Shown here one piece after another: positions 32,773 to 44,743 of a stretch of DNA of 64,000 bases. The notes beneath the pieces were generated by a model. It saw only the letters and a list, made by a program, of their open reading frames with translations, was not told the origin of the DNA and did not search any database. The position numbers and the translations under genes were made by a program. The DNA is from Gordionus sp. m RMFG-2023 (Eukaryota > Nematomorpha > Gordioida > Chordodea > Parachordodidae): positions 38,860,508-38,924,507 of the forward strand of contig NC_088776.1 in the NCBI RefSeq assembly GCF_954871325.1, in the 5' to 3' direction. Position 1 is the first letter of the stretch. The number at the start of each line of letters is the position of its first letter.

Positions 32773-33269
32773 CATAAGCGTAACCAGGTGCTAGGGGGGG
32801 GGCACTATTAAGTGGGTTTTCCCCAAATATTTTATGAGAGGTCTTTAGGCCTTTGTCTATGTTGGATTGAAAAATAATTCTGGGTTTTCACTTTTAAAAA
32901 TGCTATTTTTCTAAAAATTTAAATTAGTAGTTATTAAAATTTAAACTTTTATGATTTTTATCAAATTCTTGTTCATAGTGATATATTGTATACATTTTTG
33001 GGGGGAGAGGGAGGTAGTGTTGATAAACGGCTCGTTTTGAGCCGATTTTTTAAAACGGCTAACTCAATATTGTAGCCATAAAAATATTGCCTAGGCCTCG
33101 AGATTTCGATTATGTATGTCTAGACCTTTGTTCCTTCTATGAGCAAAATCTTCAGGCTTGCGTAATATTTTTCTGTATGAAATATTGAGTTAGCTAGGGG
33201 GATTTTTTTTATTAGAATGATATTTACACAGAAAAATTTCCGAAGAGGAGGCATCTGGCTACACCTATG
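32773..33269. mobile_element. hAT MITE (GCGTAACCAGG type) with a nested MITE
   Basis: The ends CATAAGCGTAACCAGGTGC and, reversed, CATAGGTGTAGCCAGATGC are inverted repeats. The flanks CAGCTGTT (32765-32772) and CAACTGTT (33270-33277) match at 7 of 8 bases. A second MITE sits inside at 33015. A relative starts at 47630, sharing AGAGGTCTTTAGGC and TTTTCCCC/TTTCCCCC blocks. No coding sequence. Confidence 0.75.
33015..33196. mobile_element. hAT MITE (TAGTGTTG family), truncated copy 2
   Basis: TAGTGTTGATAAACGG, GAGCCGATTTTTTAAAACGG, CTAACTCAATATT and, facing them, AATATTGAGTTAGC match the element at 7046-7264. The right end stops short of the expected GCTCAAA block, so it is truncated. It lies inside the MITE at 32773-33269. 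Confidence 0.7.
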
Positions 33270-33633
33270 CAACTGTTAAACATTATAAATAAAAATGATT
33301 CATAAAAATCATAAATTTATTTCTATCAAGTTATTCTGTAATAATCACATTGTCCCATCCTCTAAATTCCCATAACAACTTAAGTCATCGTCAAGTATGA
33401 AATAAGACATGAATTAAAATCATCCGAAATTTTTTTCCCTCTTTCAATGACAAAAATTTTGAAATTTGCTTTTTGAGTTTTAGAATAGATGAAGAAATAC
33501 CCGAAAAACATTGTAAATTATAAGACTTATTGGAGATTCGAAAAATGTGAAAACGGAAAACTTTACATTCAGGAATATTAAAAGTATGGGGTTATAAACT
33601 CTCATTATAACGATTAGTATAGTCAATGTGCAT

Positions 33634-34052
33634 TAGAGATCTGCAAAGTTAAGCCCGGCCCGTACCCAGCCCGAGTCCGGCTCGGGTCTAATTCTATTTA
33701 AAATAATAGGGTTCGGGCCGGGCCTGATATTATTAAAAAAAATTCGGGCCGGGTCGGGTCGGATCTTGGAATTTTTTTAAAATATATCTTAATTTATCAA
33801 TTTTATATTGAATTTTTTATGTAAAATAAAAATATTTGATTTTATTTATTGAAACTAAACGACATATAACATATCTCTTTAATTATGTGTAATTATAAAA
33901 ATTAATTTCTATATTTAAATAAATTCGGCCGGGCCGGTAATTTTTTTTAAAAAAAATTTGGGTTCGGGTTCGGGCCGGGCCCGGCTGGCAAAACTTTTTT
34001 AAAAAAATTTCGGGCCGGGCCGGGCTTGAAAAATTACCGATGCAGATCACTA
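33634..34052. mobile_element. GC-rich hAT MITE (GAGATCTGCA family), copy 2
   Basis: A perfect 8-bp duplication ATGTGCAT (33626-33633 and 34053-34060) brackets ends TAGAGATCTGCA and, reversed, TAGTGATCTGCA. Dense CGGGCCGGGCC blocks near both ends frame an AT-rich core. There is no coding sequence. This copy fixes the family as hAT-type and defines its ends. Confidence 0.9.
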
Positions 34053-34354
34053 ATGTGCATAATTCGTATATTGTATAAAATATATTTAATATTAATTATT
34101 GTTTCTTTACTTGATAATTCCTTATCGGTTGGTTTGATTGAAATATTTATAGATGATGTAATGTCTTTAGTAATATCTATAATAAATTGATTTTGCTTAA
34201 AAATTATTTTTTTCCCTACCTAATATCCCTTCCTATCCCAGTAAAAATTGAAAATCACAATAGTTTGGATTTTTTCTGTTTGTGTTTTTTAAATTTTAAT
34301 GAAAAAAATTATTCACATAGATATAATAACATCATTTTTCCCTCATCATAAAAT

Positions 34355-34580
34355 CAGTGTTGTGATGATTTAATGAAACATATTGACGATTAAATTAAAA
34401 CCCATCCATATAAAATTATAATCTTTGCAAAAATAATTAAAATAACAAAAGGAATAATAAAATAAATTTCAATAATGCTTAGTTTGTCCATATTTTAAAT
34501 ATTTTTGCAAAAAATATAATTTTATATGGATGGGTTTTAATTTAATCGTCAATATGTTTCATTAAATCATCAAAACACTG
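34355..34580. mobile_element. Near-perfect fold-back MITE
   Basis: Arms of about 66 bp, CAGTGTTGTGATGATTTAAT... and its reverse complement ending ...ATCATCAAAACACTG, differ at a single base over the aligned length; weaker similarity runs inward past TTTGCAAAAAT. The loop is about 95 bp. The CAGTG start suggests hAT. The 8-bp flanks (CATAAAAT and TAAACATA) do not match, so the duplication is unproven. Confidence 0.75.
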
Positions 34581-36451
34581 TAAACATAATTTTTTAATAT
34601 GCCCCTCCCCGTATTTATCTCTTTATATCTCATTAAAATAGGGATTACTATTGAAAATAAAACTCCGTTAAATAAATTCAATTATTGACTAAATAGACTT
34701 GAAGACAAAGAGCATAGTTGAAAATGTTTTTTATTTTATGAAATAAATTACTTTGTATTTTTATCTGGGCTGAAAAAAGAAATAAACATGTTAATTTTTT
34801 AATAAATTTAATAATTTGAAAAAAAGTTTTGGAAGCACTATTATGAATGTAATAATAAAAAAATATATTTAGATGTTTTGTGGCTCTTTAAATATCTGAT
34901 GGATATCCGTAAAAAGACATCTTCACTTTCATTAAAATTAATTTTATAAAATAAGATAGGAAAAAAGAATAATATAATAGTATATCATTTTAAATAAGAA
35001 TTAGATTAATTTTATTTTTTAAATGTTAATAATCAAGGATTATAAATTAAGTTATACATCTCAAGTAAGACTTTGAATATCATGATTCTCCTATTAAAAT
35101 TGATTTTCGGATAAGAAATGGAGTTATAGATAATTATATATGAGAAATTCATAATTATTAATAGCTTCAAACAACTGAAATCCAATTTAGGTTTATCAAT
35201 AATATTGTTGAAATTAAGATAATTCTTGTTTTTCCAGTAATTTAAAGAATAAATTAAATAATGGGTGTGATATATTCTAACTTTGCTAAATATAAAGAGC
35301 ATTTAGTATTTTGATTAAATATATTGGACACGATCTGTAATCACGATCTTACAACGAAATTTTAAAAAGAAATCTAAAGACAAAATATATATAAATAATT
35401 CTGATGTTTTAGATAGGAAAATAAAATTTACTATGAAGAATAGAGTCTCTTTCAAGATATCAGAAATTAGAAACTTTGTAAAATAAAAACTAAAATCCTA
35501 TAAGGCTTCCTATCAAAAGATATTTTATTGTGAATATTCTTTTAAATATAGAATATAATTTTAGTAAATATGTCATCGATATAAAATAGTTCACAAAGAT
35601 ATATGTTAAACATTGTAAATAATTTTTGTATGCGAAATTTTAAAAAACGTTAAAAGAGGGAAAACGTTATGAGATGATTATAATGGTATCTATAATAACT
35701 CTTTTTTTAAATTATCCAACTACAAAATTTAACATATTGTTATCAATTTTTTTAGAATTTCACCTTTTATTATGACTTGAGTGGATGAAGCAATACTTGA
35801 AGCTTTAGTTTTGGGTTCAATGCTTATACTTTCTTTAGAATGCAAAAAAAAATGGAAGTTATTAATTGAACTTTAAAATGTATATAAAATAAATTTGATA
35901 CCGTTTATTTTTAGGGAAATTATTTTTGGTAATAACTTTTCAAGAATCTCTTTCTCTATTAATAAACTCGCCAAAATGCTATTGTTAAGAGATAACAATT
36001 GTTTAATGGCATTAGTACTGACACTAGTGCTTGACATGATGGATGAAATATTCTCTAAAAGATAAACAGGGGGAAAATAACGTATAGCTATATAACAGTG
36101 CGAATATTTTATATAAAATTAGTCATTTATGTTATATACTTAAATTTACTGATGGGAATGATGTTTGAGACCTGTTGAGGGTATTTCTGGAATCGCAATC
36201 ACACACAAATATGCAACGATTCTTTCTGCAATTTAGCATGCATGATGATATCAGGCAACCTTTGTGTTCTAAAATAAATATAAAGCAAAAATTAGAAAAA
36301 AATACAAAATATAATTAATAACTAATAGATATAATACCTATAATATCCGATTGATTTAAAAATGTCGAAAGAGTTGAATGATCTGCTATTGTTAAGTCTG
36401 TAGATTTTAAATTTTGTTATAATATAATATTAATAACTATATTTAAGATGT
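34581..36451. other. AT-rich stretch with no gene seen
   Basis: No element ends or exons could be supported. Open frames such as 35033-35302 on the minus strand are rich in Ile, Phe, Asn and Tyr, as expected by chance. Confidence 0.5.
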
Positions 36452-36869
36452 GGTTTTATTAGTGGTGTAAACGAACGCATTCAAAATGAACGCGTTAGTG
36501 AACGAAGTTCGTTTTTTTGGGAAAAATGATGAACGGCGTTCCTTTTATTTTTGACCTTTGAACGTGAAAGCGTTCCTTTTTTATGACGAACGCGTTCGAA
36601 TTTAATGTTCGTTCAATTTTAAAAATACTTTTTATTTTTATTTATTTGAAAAATTTAATATTTCCGAATTTTTTTAAAAAAAGTATTATTTATATTTTTT
36701 AATCGGCTGCGTATTTCCTTCTCACATTTCAATTTTTAAACACATAGTTTATTAATTTGAATATTATTGTTTATATTTTAATTTAATAGATTAGCATAAG
36801 CATGGATATTATTATTTAATCCTCATAATCTGATTCTGAAAATCCAATATCAGATGAATTATCATTACT

Positions 36870-37650
36870 ATGGCCAAATATGATAAATGTTTTACATTAA
36901 CATCCTATATCGAAGGAACTAATCCAATGCTTACCAAATGTAAAATGTGGCCAAAAAGTATTATATTGTCAAAATCTTCAGGTTCCAATTTAAAACGACA
37001 TTTGATTTTAATACTAATTATTTGATTTTATATGATATAACTAAGTTAAATCATTAAATTGAAGAAATAATGCATTTGGGATATTTGACCCCAACAATAA
37101 CGATAGTTATTTTAAAATTAAAAAAATTAGTGGCCTCAAATATGGTCAACCATTGATAGACGCCGTATTAAATGGGATTAATAAAAGGCATTAAACCTAT
37201 CACTCTCAATACATATATTTTATTTTTTTAAAGATTTGAACATATATATAAGGATCAATATATTCTTTCTGCAATTATACATCCAGCATTCAAACTTCAA
37301 TGGCCATGGATAAAACTTCCACAGAACGAACCTATTAATAATAAACTTATAGCGTTATTGAAAAAAATGCTTTGAAAACCCTAGAGAATTGTTAATTTCG
37401 AGATATCCTTTTTTTTGTCAAGAGTAGAGAATAGATTGGAGGAGGATAACTTATCTCAGTTTTTTGCAAATAACAAAACAATATGTTTTTAATTAATTCT
37501 CCACGTTAAAAGATCTGTTTATTAAGTATAATACAGCAATTCCCTCATCTGCCCCTGTAGAGAGCGTTTTTAGTATGGCTAATGCCGTATTAACTGCCAA
37601 GTGTTCCTGTCGATCAGATAAATATTTTGAAAACAATTGTTATTAAAATT
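36870..37650 (+). pseudogene. hAT-B transposase scraps
   Basis: In order: KYDKCFTLTSYIEGTNPML, TKCKMWPKSI and SKSSGSNLKRHLI form a BED-type zinc finger whose second Cys position reads Trp here. Next come EEIMHLGYLTPTITIVILKL, then HPAFKLQWPWIKLPQNEPIN after an intron-like gap. Last is LPSSAP-like IPSSAPVESVFSMANAVLTA, the dimerisation motif with Arg of ERxFS replaced by Ser. The segment between BED finger and C-terminus, which holds the catalytic core, is deleted. Stops interrupt several pieces. The same deletion layout is seen in the palindromic copy at 18339. Confidence 0.75.
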
Positions 37651-37653
37651 TAA

Positions 37654-38148
37654 TATATTATATTATATTATATTATATTATATTATAATTATATTATATT
37701 ATATTATATTATATTATATTATATTATAATTATATTATATTATATTATATTATATTATATTATATTATATTATATTATATTATATTATATTATATTATAT
37801 TATATTATATTATATTATATTATATTATATTATATTATATTATATTATATTATATTATATTATATTATATTATATTATATTATATTATATTATATTATAT
37901 TATATTATATTATATTATATTATATTATATTATATTATATTATATTATATTATATTATATTATATTATATTATATTATATTATATTATATTATATTATAT
38001 TATATTATATTATATTATATTATATTATATTATATTATATTATATTATATTATATTATATTATATTATATTATATTATATTATATTATATTATATTATAT
38101 TATATTATATTATATTATATTATATTATATTATATTTATATTATATTA
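37654..38148. repeat. (ATATT)n microsatellite, about 490 bp
   Basis: A nearly pure five-base repeat (TATAT/ATATT register) of about 95-100 units, with a few one-base interruptions near its left end and one at the right end. It starts directly after the transposase scrap (GAAAACAATTG) of the surrounding hAT-B copy. Confidence 0.97.
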
Positions 38149-38261
38149 AATAAAACTATGTTATTTTTTAACATGGCTAAAATATATTGTATTAAAAAAT
38201 ATAAGTTTATTTATATTAAATTAAATTAAAAAAAAATTCATCATATAATTTTGAAGTTTAA

Positions 38262-38485
38262 TGAACGTTAACGCGTTCCTTTTTTTTAAACATAAACTTG
38301 AACGTGAACGCGTTCGATTTTTTTAAATTTTAAAGTTTTATGAACGTGAACGCGTTCCTTTTTTTTAAACATAAACTTGAACGTGAACGCGTTCGATTTT
38401 TTTAAATTTTAAAGTTTTATGAACGTGAACGCGTTCCTTTTTTTTAAACATAAACTTGAACGTGAACGCGTTCGATTTTTTTAGA
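38262..38485. repeat. 79-bp tandem repeat, about 2.8 copies
   Basis: The unit holds GAACGTGAACGCGTTCC and CTTGAACGTGAACGCGTTCG facing blocks joined by T- and A-rich spacers. Copies are almost identical, so the expansion is recent. It amplifies the likely transposase-binding motif at the 3' end of the hAT-B element. Confidence 0.9.
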
Positions 38486-38509
38486 AATGTTTACAGCACT
38501 AGATTTTAT

Positions 38510-40080
38510 TATTAAATACTTACAAATTATAATTTATATGTCAAGCTTTTTTAAAATCTAATTTATTTATTAAGAATATGCTTAACTGAGGATACCCATC
38601 AAGACGGAAGAGCCCTAAAGACAAAAGAAAAATTGTATAAGTGGGAATGGGGCCAATAAGATTCCTTAGCGGAATGATTATTGTTAAACACCTCTGGATA
38701 GAAGATGTTTTAATTAGAATTTATTAAATACGGTAAAAGATTCCAAGGAGAAAAATGAAAAAATCTTAAGTTGCATTACTGTGAGGTTCATCATCTTTAT
38801 TTAAATGATAGAATATATTAAATTATACTTTTATTAAAAAGAATTTGGATATATTGTCCTTTAAAATAAAGGATATAATTAATGATTTTCTTTATGATTT
38901 AAAACTCCTAATTCTAAGTGCGTGGGAACTTTCTTTTTGACCAAATATTTTCTCTTTGCTTAAATCTTTTTTTGTTTTTTTTATTGTTTTCTTATTTACC
39001 TTTATTTGCAACATTCTATATTTCTCGGGAGCCGGCTTTCAAAAAACAATCTTACAAAAATTAATCTGCATTTTTTTAAAATTCATCAACTTCTTATATC
39101 AATCTCATGCTCATACGCGATGTTATGGTAGATTTTTAGTAGAATAAGTTTTTAAAAATAAATAAGAGCTCCCGATTACGCTAAAATGTTGATATATCAA
39201 CCCCCTCTCCCAAGAATTAATTATTGATCCATAAAGATTCTATATTTTATCACTTAGCAATTAAGTGTATGATACAAAAAAATAATAGTGGTGAAAAAAT
39301 AAACGAAAAAAATAAATTTTATTATGATTGATAAAACATTTGTAAAATCTAAAAATAATTAATATCAAAATCGTTTTGTTGAGCATGGTAAAAAAAGAAC
39401 AGGTTTAAATTTATACGCTTATAGCGACATTATTAAACATTTTAAAATATTTTTTCGCTTATTTTTGAAATTAAAATTATGAATCATACTTTTAGTACAA
39501 GGGCAAACGATTTTGCAAATTGCCTTATCACAAATTTGTTTGCACCACTTGGGTTCGCAATTATTGTTTTGACCCCACTAGATTTTTTTTTAAATTTTAA
39601 TAAAGCAAATATAAGGCACCGTTCTTGATAAAAAAAAATTCTGGCAATAAATACCTCATTTTTGTTTCTTGTGGCTTGTATGACCAGTTGTATATTTTTA
39701 AAATAATGCATAATTTGTATTAAAAAATTATTTTATTTATAATAACTTGATTTTGGTCAATAATATGAATGAGGAGCCATTTTTAACTATTAAATAAATA
39801 TCGATATCTTTATACATTTAGAATCATCATCAAATTTACAGTTTAATGATGTATTTGACGATATATAATGAGGTTTTCAAAAATAATAATTATTTTTGTC
39901 AAATCTTAAAATATATACAAAATTTTATGGGATATATATATATATACCTAGTTAAACTGAAAATTTGATGGAGATTCTAAATTATAAAGATATCTCTATT
40001 TATTTAATAATTAAACAATGCTCATCTTATTGCTCAAAATCAGAAGTTTTTATATAAAAAAATTACTTCTGCTTACATTT
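38510..40080. other. AT-rich stretch with no gene seen
   Basis: No bounded element or exon was supported. Open frames at 38956-39147 (plus) and 39484-39711 (minus) are short and hydrophobic or low in complexity, and match nothing I know. Confidence 0.45.
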
Positions 40081-40084
40081 TATA

Positions 40085-40620
40085 TAGGGTAGACTGGGGA
40101 TCTTATAAGTCCGAGGTTCTTGCAAGATTTGGGGTTCTTCTAGAATACTCAACTCTTATGGTTAATCTTCTAACCAAATATATACAAAAGATTACATCTT
40201 ATTCTATATAAAATTATTCTTTATTTGAACACAAAATTAAACTACGCTGAAATGAAATTTTAAAGATATTGAGGGTCGGGCTACTTTTCAGAGGTTCATA
40301 TTAGCTTTTTGAGCGTTATTTTTTAAAATTTATTTTTACTTTTGAAATTTGAATATGGTAAGAAATTACATTAGGAAAATGAAACAACTAATAAATGATG
40401 AAATCATTAAGATATTTAATGAAAATCCGTCCTTGATATCCGTTATGGAGAAAACTCCAACAGTAAAAAGACATAAATCAAGATTAATAAAACAATAAGA
40501 TTTTAAATTGTCTATATCAGGACAAATATTAAATAAGAGAAAGAAACTATATGATACAATTATCTAATAAATGCACCTGAAATACTTAGGATCTTTGTTC
40601 TAGGTAAAGGCGCTTTTTGG
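40085..40620 (+). mobile_element. Possible pogo/Tigger-like remnant
   Basis: GGGTAGACTGGGGATCTTATAAG at the left looks like a pogo-type end, and an ATG at about 40355 reads MVRNYIRKMKQLINDEI, resembling the MxRNYxRK start of pogo/CENP-B-type transposases. The frame closes after about 47 codons. A matching right end was not identified; ACTTAGGATC at 40579 is a weak candidate. Confidence 0.35.
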
Positions 40621-40703
40621 AAGATGCTTTTATTGTAATTTTCCATACTTTATTTGTTTAAATTATCAATAAATCTTTGTAAATATTTTCCATTATGGCT
40701 TAT

Positions 40704-41098
40704 TGTTGTAGTTTTGTATTATTATGATATATATTTGTACATATATATATTATAAAATGTCAATCAAAAAGAATATATTTTATTTATTAGTTATTTTATC
40801 GAGAATTGATATTCAAACACTTGGTATTTTTTTGTTTACTTTTTTACTTTTGACTTTTGAAAAATATATTATACGAGATTAATTTTTGATGTAATTTTGG
40901 ATAATCAGTTGGTGATTTTTATAAAATGGAGATGTAAAATTTAATTGATATTAAATCGAGAATAAATTGAATATGATTATGAGATATAATTATGATTATT
41001 ATTATTAAATTGAAATGAAAAATATATGATTAAGAATAAAGAAAGTCATGGAAAATATTATTTAAATTCGTGGAAATTAATATATTACATATATAATA
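40704..41098 (+). repeat. 5' LTR
   Basis: A 395-bp direct repeat, TGTTGTAGTTTTG at the start and ACATATATAATA at the end. It is preceded by the target duplication CTTAT and followed by the primer-binding-like site. Confidence 0.9.
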
Positions 41099-41332
41099 TT
41101 GGTGCCGTGACCATGATACGTTAACTCTTACTAGGGTGATTTTGTTAAGAAAATTTCAGAATTTATTAATCAAGAAAAAGATTTTCGAGGACCGGGTTCC
41201 TAAAAACATTACTGGATTCTGGATTTATAAAAGGTAAGAAATTTGTTTTTTTTATTTACACAATGCAATTACTTTTAGATTTTTGAAGATTTAATTTTTT
41301 TAAAGGATTTTTAAGTTTTTTTTTATGAAATT

Positions 41333-42289
41333 ATGGCTTTTTCTTTTGTTACTGTTCATCGTAAGCCTGATTTTGATAAAATGCAGAGTTATAAGGATCA
41401 TTTTAATAAAATATTTAATTCAAAGTTTAATAAAGTGGATGTAACTAATAATATCATTACTGCAGTAATTTTTTTTGTGTTTTATGTAACTTTGATTATA
41501 ATGAAACATGCAATTAAGAAAATAAAAAGAAGATCTATTAAAAATAAAGAAAATGATATAAAAAATACTAATACTGAAAATTTAATTTTTGAAATTTTGG
41601 TGAAATCTCCAGATATTTCTGAGGATATCCAAAATAGTTTACATTTAATTTTGTTAGAATTAAAAAAATTAAATGATAAAAAGAATATTATGCCGGAGGA
41701 AAAATCAGAGGAAATATTAGATACTGGTGAAGTATTTAATTTTTCTCAGAATAATAATATATCAGAGTATATCAATAAAAAATTAAATTCAATAGTGATT
41801 GAATTTAAAAAAAAAATTTCAGAGGTTTTAATTGAGAAACCTGTTGAAATTGTAAAAAATTATAATAAAAATAGTACTTTGAGACAAAGTACGGAAGAAT
41901 CTCTAATTTTATGTGAAATTAGAGAAATGAGAGAAAACATGAAAGTTTTGTCCAAAGATGTGTCCAACTTAAAAATTAAAAATAATAATATAATTGAAAG
42001 TTGTGTACTCTGTGGAAGAAGAGGACATATCAGTAAAAATTGTTATTCAAGAGACCGAAAAACTAATGAGAATGTGACTGCAAAACCAAGTGAAAAAAAT
42101 GACATTGTTTGTCATAGATGTGGTTTTGTAGGACATATTAAACGAAATTGCATGGTGAAAGAGGCCAATTTTAAAAGTGGATTTCCACAAAGAACCTCGG
42201 TAGTGTTACAACCGGTGGTTAGAAGTATACAAAATCGGTCGATTAAAATTGTGGATAAAATTGAAAATAACAATACAGACCATGATTGA
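41333..42289 (+). pseudogene. Gag-like region of the LTR element (fossil)
   Basis: Gag proteins package element RNA. The recognisable parts are a hydrophobic stretch near residues 40-60 (AVIFFVFYVTLIIM), a Lys/Asn/Ile-rich middle with coiled-coil character, and two CCHC zinc knuckles, CVLCGRRGHISKNC near residue 225 and CHRCGFVGHIKRNC near residue 260. A membrane-like segment near the N-terminus is unusual for gag. It belongs to a broken element and is reported as a fossil. Confidence 0.7.
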
Positions 42290-42370
42290 ATGTGTTTCAA
42301 ATGTGAAGAAATGGGACACATTGCTATACATTGTATTCAAAGTGTGAGTGGATTACAGTGACTATATGAT

Positions 42371-42880
42371 TTGAAAGAGAATCATATTAAAATAGATAAA
42401 TTAATTTTAGAGAGTATTAAATTTTGTGATATATATAATTTTATCAAAAATTTTGTGGATATATATATTAAAATAGATAATCATCATGGGAATGAGGATT
42501 ATACATTGAAATTTAACTTGAATAAAAAGATTTGTTATGTTGGAAATTTTTATTGTCATTTTGATGAAATGAAAAATTTTAAATTGAACAGTAATCTGAA
42601 TAAAAAGGATTACTGTAATCGAATGAGTGATATATACACAGGGGAAATTTTAAATAAAAACATAAATGAAATTCAGAGACCTTTAAATTCTGAGATGAAT
42701 TTAGGTATGAATATTAATTATATTGACAATGAGATTAAAATAAATGTCATTCAACTCATTAAAATGCCTAAAAATTTAATAACTGAGGGAGCAAAGGAAC
42801 AAAGTTCATGTCCTCATATTAATTTAAAATTTGGTGGACAAATAGTTGAAATGTTATTTGATACCGGGGTAAGTATGTAA
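42371..42880 (+). pseudogene. Protease-containing region of the LTR element (fossil)
   Basis: Most of this region is Asn/Lys/Ile-rich and unfamiliar. Near its end, LKFGGQIVEMLFDTGVS fits the flap-and-active-site start of a retropepsin, with the DTG triad. It lies downstream of the gag-like region, as expected for gag-pro order. It is a fossil part. Confidence 0.6.
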
Positions 42881-43984
42881 ATCATGTCTTGTGAAAATTT
42901 TTATAAATATTGGCCTAATGATATTAATGGTGATGTAAATATAATGAATAGAATTTTAATGATTGAAAATGAAAGTAATCAGTGTTCGGGTCAATATAAA
43001 ATTGAGTAAAGCATAATTACTAAAAGTAAAAATATATTGTAATAAAAGTTTTAATAAAAATAACATCTGGGAAGAAAATTATTAATTATCTTAAGCAGTA
43101 GAGAAGAATATTTTAATTTAAGAATTAAATTGTTATCAATAAAATAAAAAAAAAACATTGACTTTAATAAATTCATGTGAATAATACCATGTGGTATGGT
43201 ATTTAGAAAGTTCAATGAAATACAAACTTTCGTGTAGATTAATTTTTTTTTAAAAAAAAAATGTATGTATTTTTTTTAATTTAAAAAGACATTGTTGTGA
43301 AACAATTAAAAAAAAAATTTTATATTATGTGATAAAGAAAAAACTCTTAAATAAAAGTCGGTGGACAATAAAGGATTTTAAACTTTGACCTAATGAAGAA
43401 TTATGTAAATAAAGGAGTTTTAAAAAATTAATAAAGAAGTGATTTGATGATATTGTTTATAGTTTTAATAGTTATAATTATAAATTAAAATTTTTTTTAT
43501 TTATCGGCACATCTTCATATTTTTTTTTGTAACATAAAAAATATGATTGTGGTGGCATTATATATATATATTGTAGTTTTGTATTTTTGCTATATGACAT
43601 GTCTTAATATTTTTTTTTCTTCGTTTCATATTATTTTCATAATGGACATAACGAAAATATATATATGTAGTTTTAATAGTGATAATTATAAATTATTTTT
43701 TTTTATCCCTATTCGTATTATATTATTTGTTTGTGTCAATTATTTGTTTTATAATTGAACATTAAGAAAAAGAAAATAATTGTAAAGGATTGTTGAATAC
43801 AAATTTATATGTATTATAAAACGAACAAAATATATTAATTATTATAATACACATGTCGAAAGAAGACAATTTAATAGTAAAAGGCGATGATATTCAAAGA
43901 TAAGATTCGATAAATGACGAGGAAATAATCAATGTCCTTAAAGAACGATAATTATATGGTATCTGGGTTTTTGAAGGGTGGGCG

Positions 43985-44371
43985 TGTTGTAGTTTTGTAT
44001 TATTATGATATATATTTGTACATATATATATTATAAAATGTCAATCAAAAAGAATATATTTTATTTATTAGTTATTTTATCGAGAATTGATATTCAAACA
44101 CTTGGTATTTTTTTGTTTACTTTTGACTTTTGAAAAATATATTATACGAGATTAATTTTTGATGTAATTTTGGATAATCAGTTGGTGATTTTTATAAAAT
44201 GGAGATGTAAAATTTAATTGATATTAAATCGAGAATAAATTGAATATGATTATGAGATATAATTATGATTATTATTATAAAATTGAAATGAAAAATATAT
44301 GATTAAGAATAAAGAAAGTCATGGAAAATATTATTTAAATTCGTGAAAATTAATATATTACATATATAATA
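43985..44371 (+). repeat. 3' LTR
   Basis: A 387-bp copy of the 5' LTR, slightly shorter because a short TTTTTTAC-type stretch is present once less. It is followed by the target duplication CTTAT. Confidence 0.9.
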
Positions 44372-44743
44372 CTTATTTTTATCAGCAATAATATATCAAT
44401 CATTTTTATATTTAAAAATATTAGATATTTTACAGTTCAAAGAGCTTCATAGGAATCACCTTTCCCCGGATATCTTTTCCCATATATAGTATATGTGGAA
44501 TAAAAAATAATATATTATTTGGTAGTTTTAATTTTTTGACTATTACTTTTAGGGCTCGCATGCTCCCCGATCTTGTTAACCTTTATTTTTTACATTATAG
44601 GCTAATTTGAAAGAAATAATATTTTCAACCTCAAAATATCGATAAATTGTGTTAAACATATTTAAAGTCTTTTTCAAAGTTTGCGTAATATTGAGCAATC
44701 GAGTAAATGATCTAAATCAGTTTTTTGCTCATAGAAACAATGA

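Larger units (their letters stand above)
36460..38501 (+). mobile_element. hAT family B copy with an internal microsatellite
   Basis: The ends TAGTGGTGTAAACGAACG and, reversed, TAGTGCTGTAAACATTTC are flanked by GGTTTTAT (36452-36459) and GATTTTAT (38502-38509), 7 of 8 matching. Subterminal regions are full of GAACGCGTTC-type motifs. It holds BED-finger and C-terminal scraps of the same transposase as the other B copies, then about 490 bp of ATATT repeats, then a 79-bp tandem repeat built from the 3' subterminal motifs. Confidence 0.88.
40704..44371 (+). mobile_element. LTR retrotransposon fossil, recent, pol not seen
   Basis: LTRs at 40704-41098 and 43985-44371 both run TGTTGTAG...ATAATA and differ at only a few positions plus one short indel. 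A 5-bp duplication CTTAT lies at 40699-40703 and 44372-44376. A primer-binding-like TGGTGCCGTGACC follows the left LTR, and a purine-rich GAAGGGTGGG precedes the right one. Parts: gag-like region from 41333 and an aspartic-protease-like motif near 42860. Reverse transcriptase, RNase H and integrase are not recognisable, so the copy is broken with several interruptions, though recent. The family is most likely Ty3/gypsy-like; this is uncertain without pol. Confidence 0.88.

Noticed and set aside
35033-35302. 89-residue minus-strand frame
   Set aside because: Asn/Ile/Tyr/Phe-rich translation of AT-rich DNA without motif, neighbours or splice signals.
43543-43758. Hydrophobic frame inside the LTR element as an envelope protein
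   Set aside because: It is about 70 residues of Ile, Phe, Tyr and Leu typical of AT-rich chance coding, with no signal peptide plus ectodomain layout.
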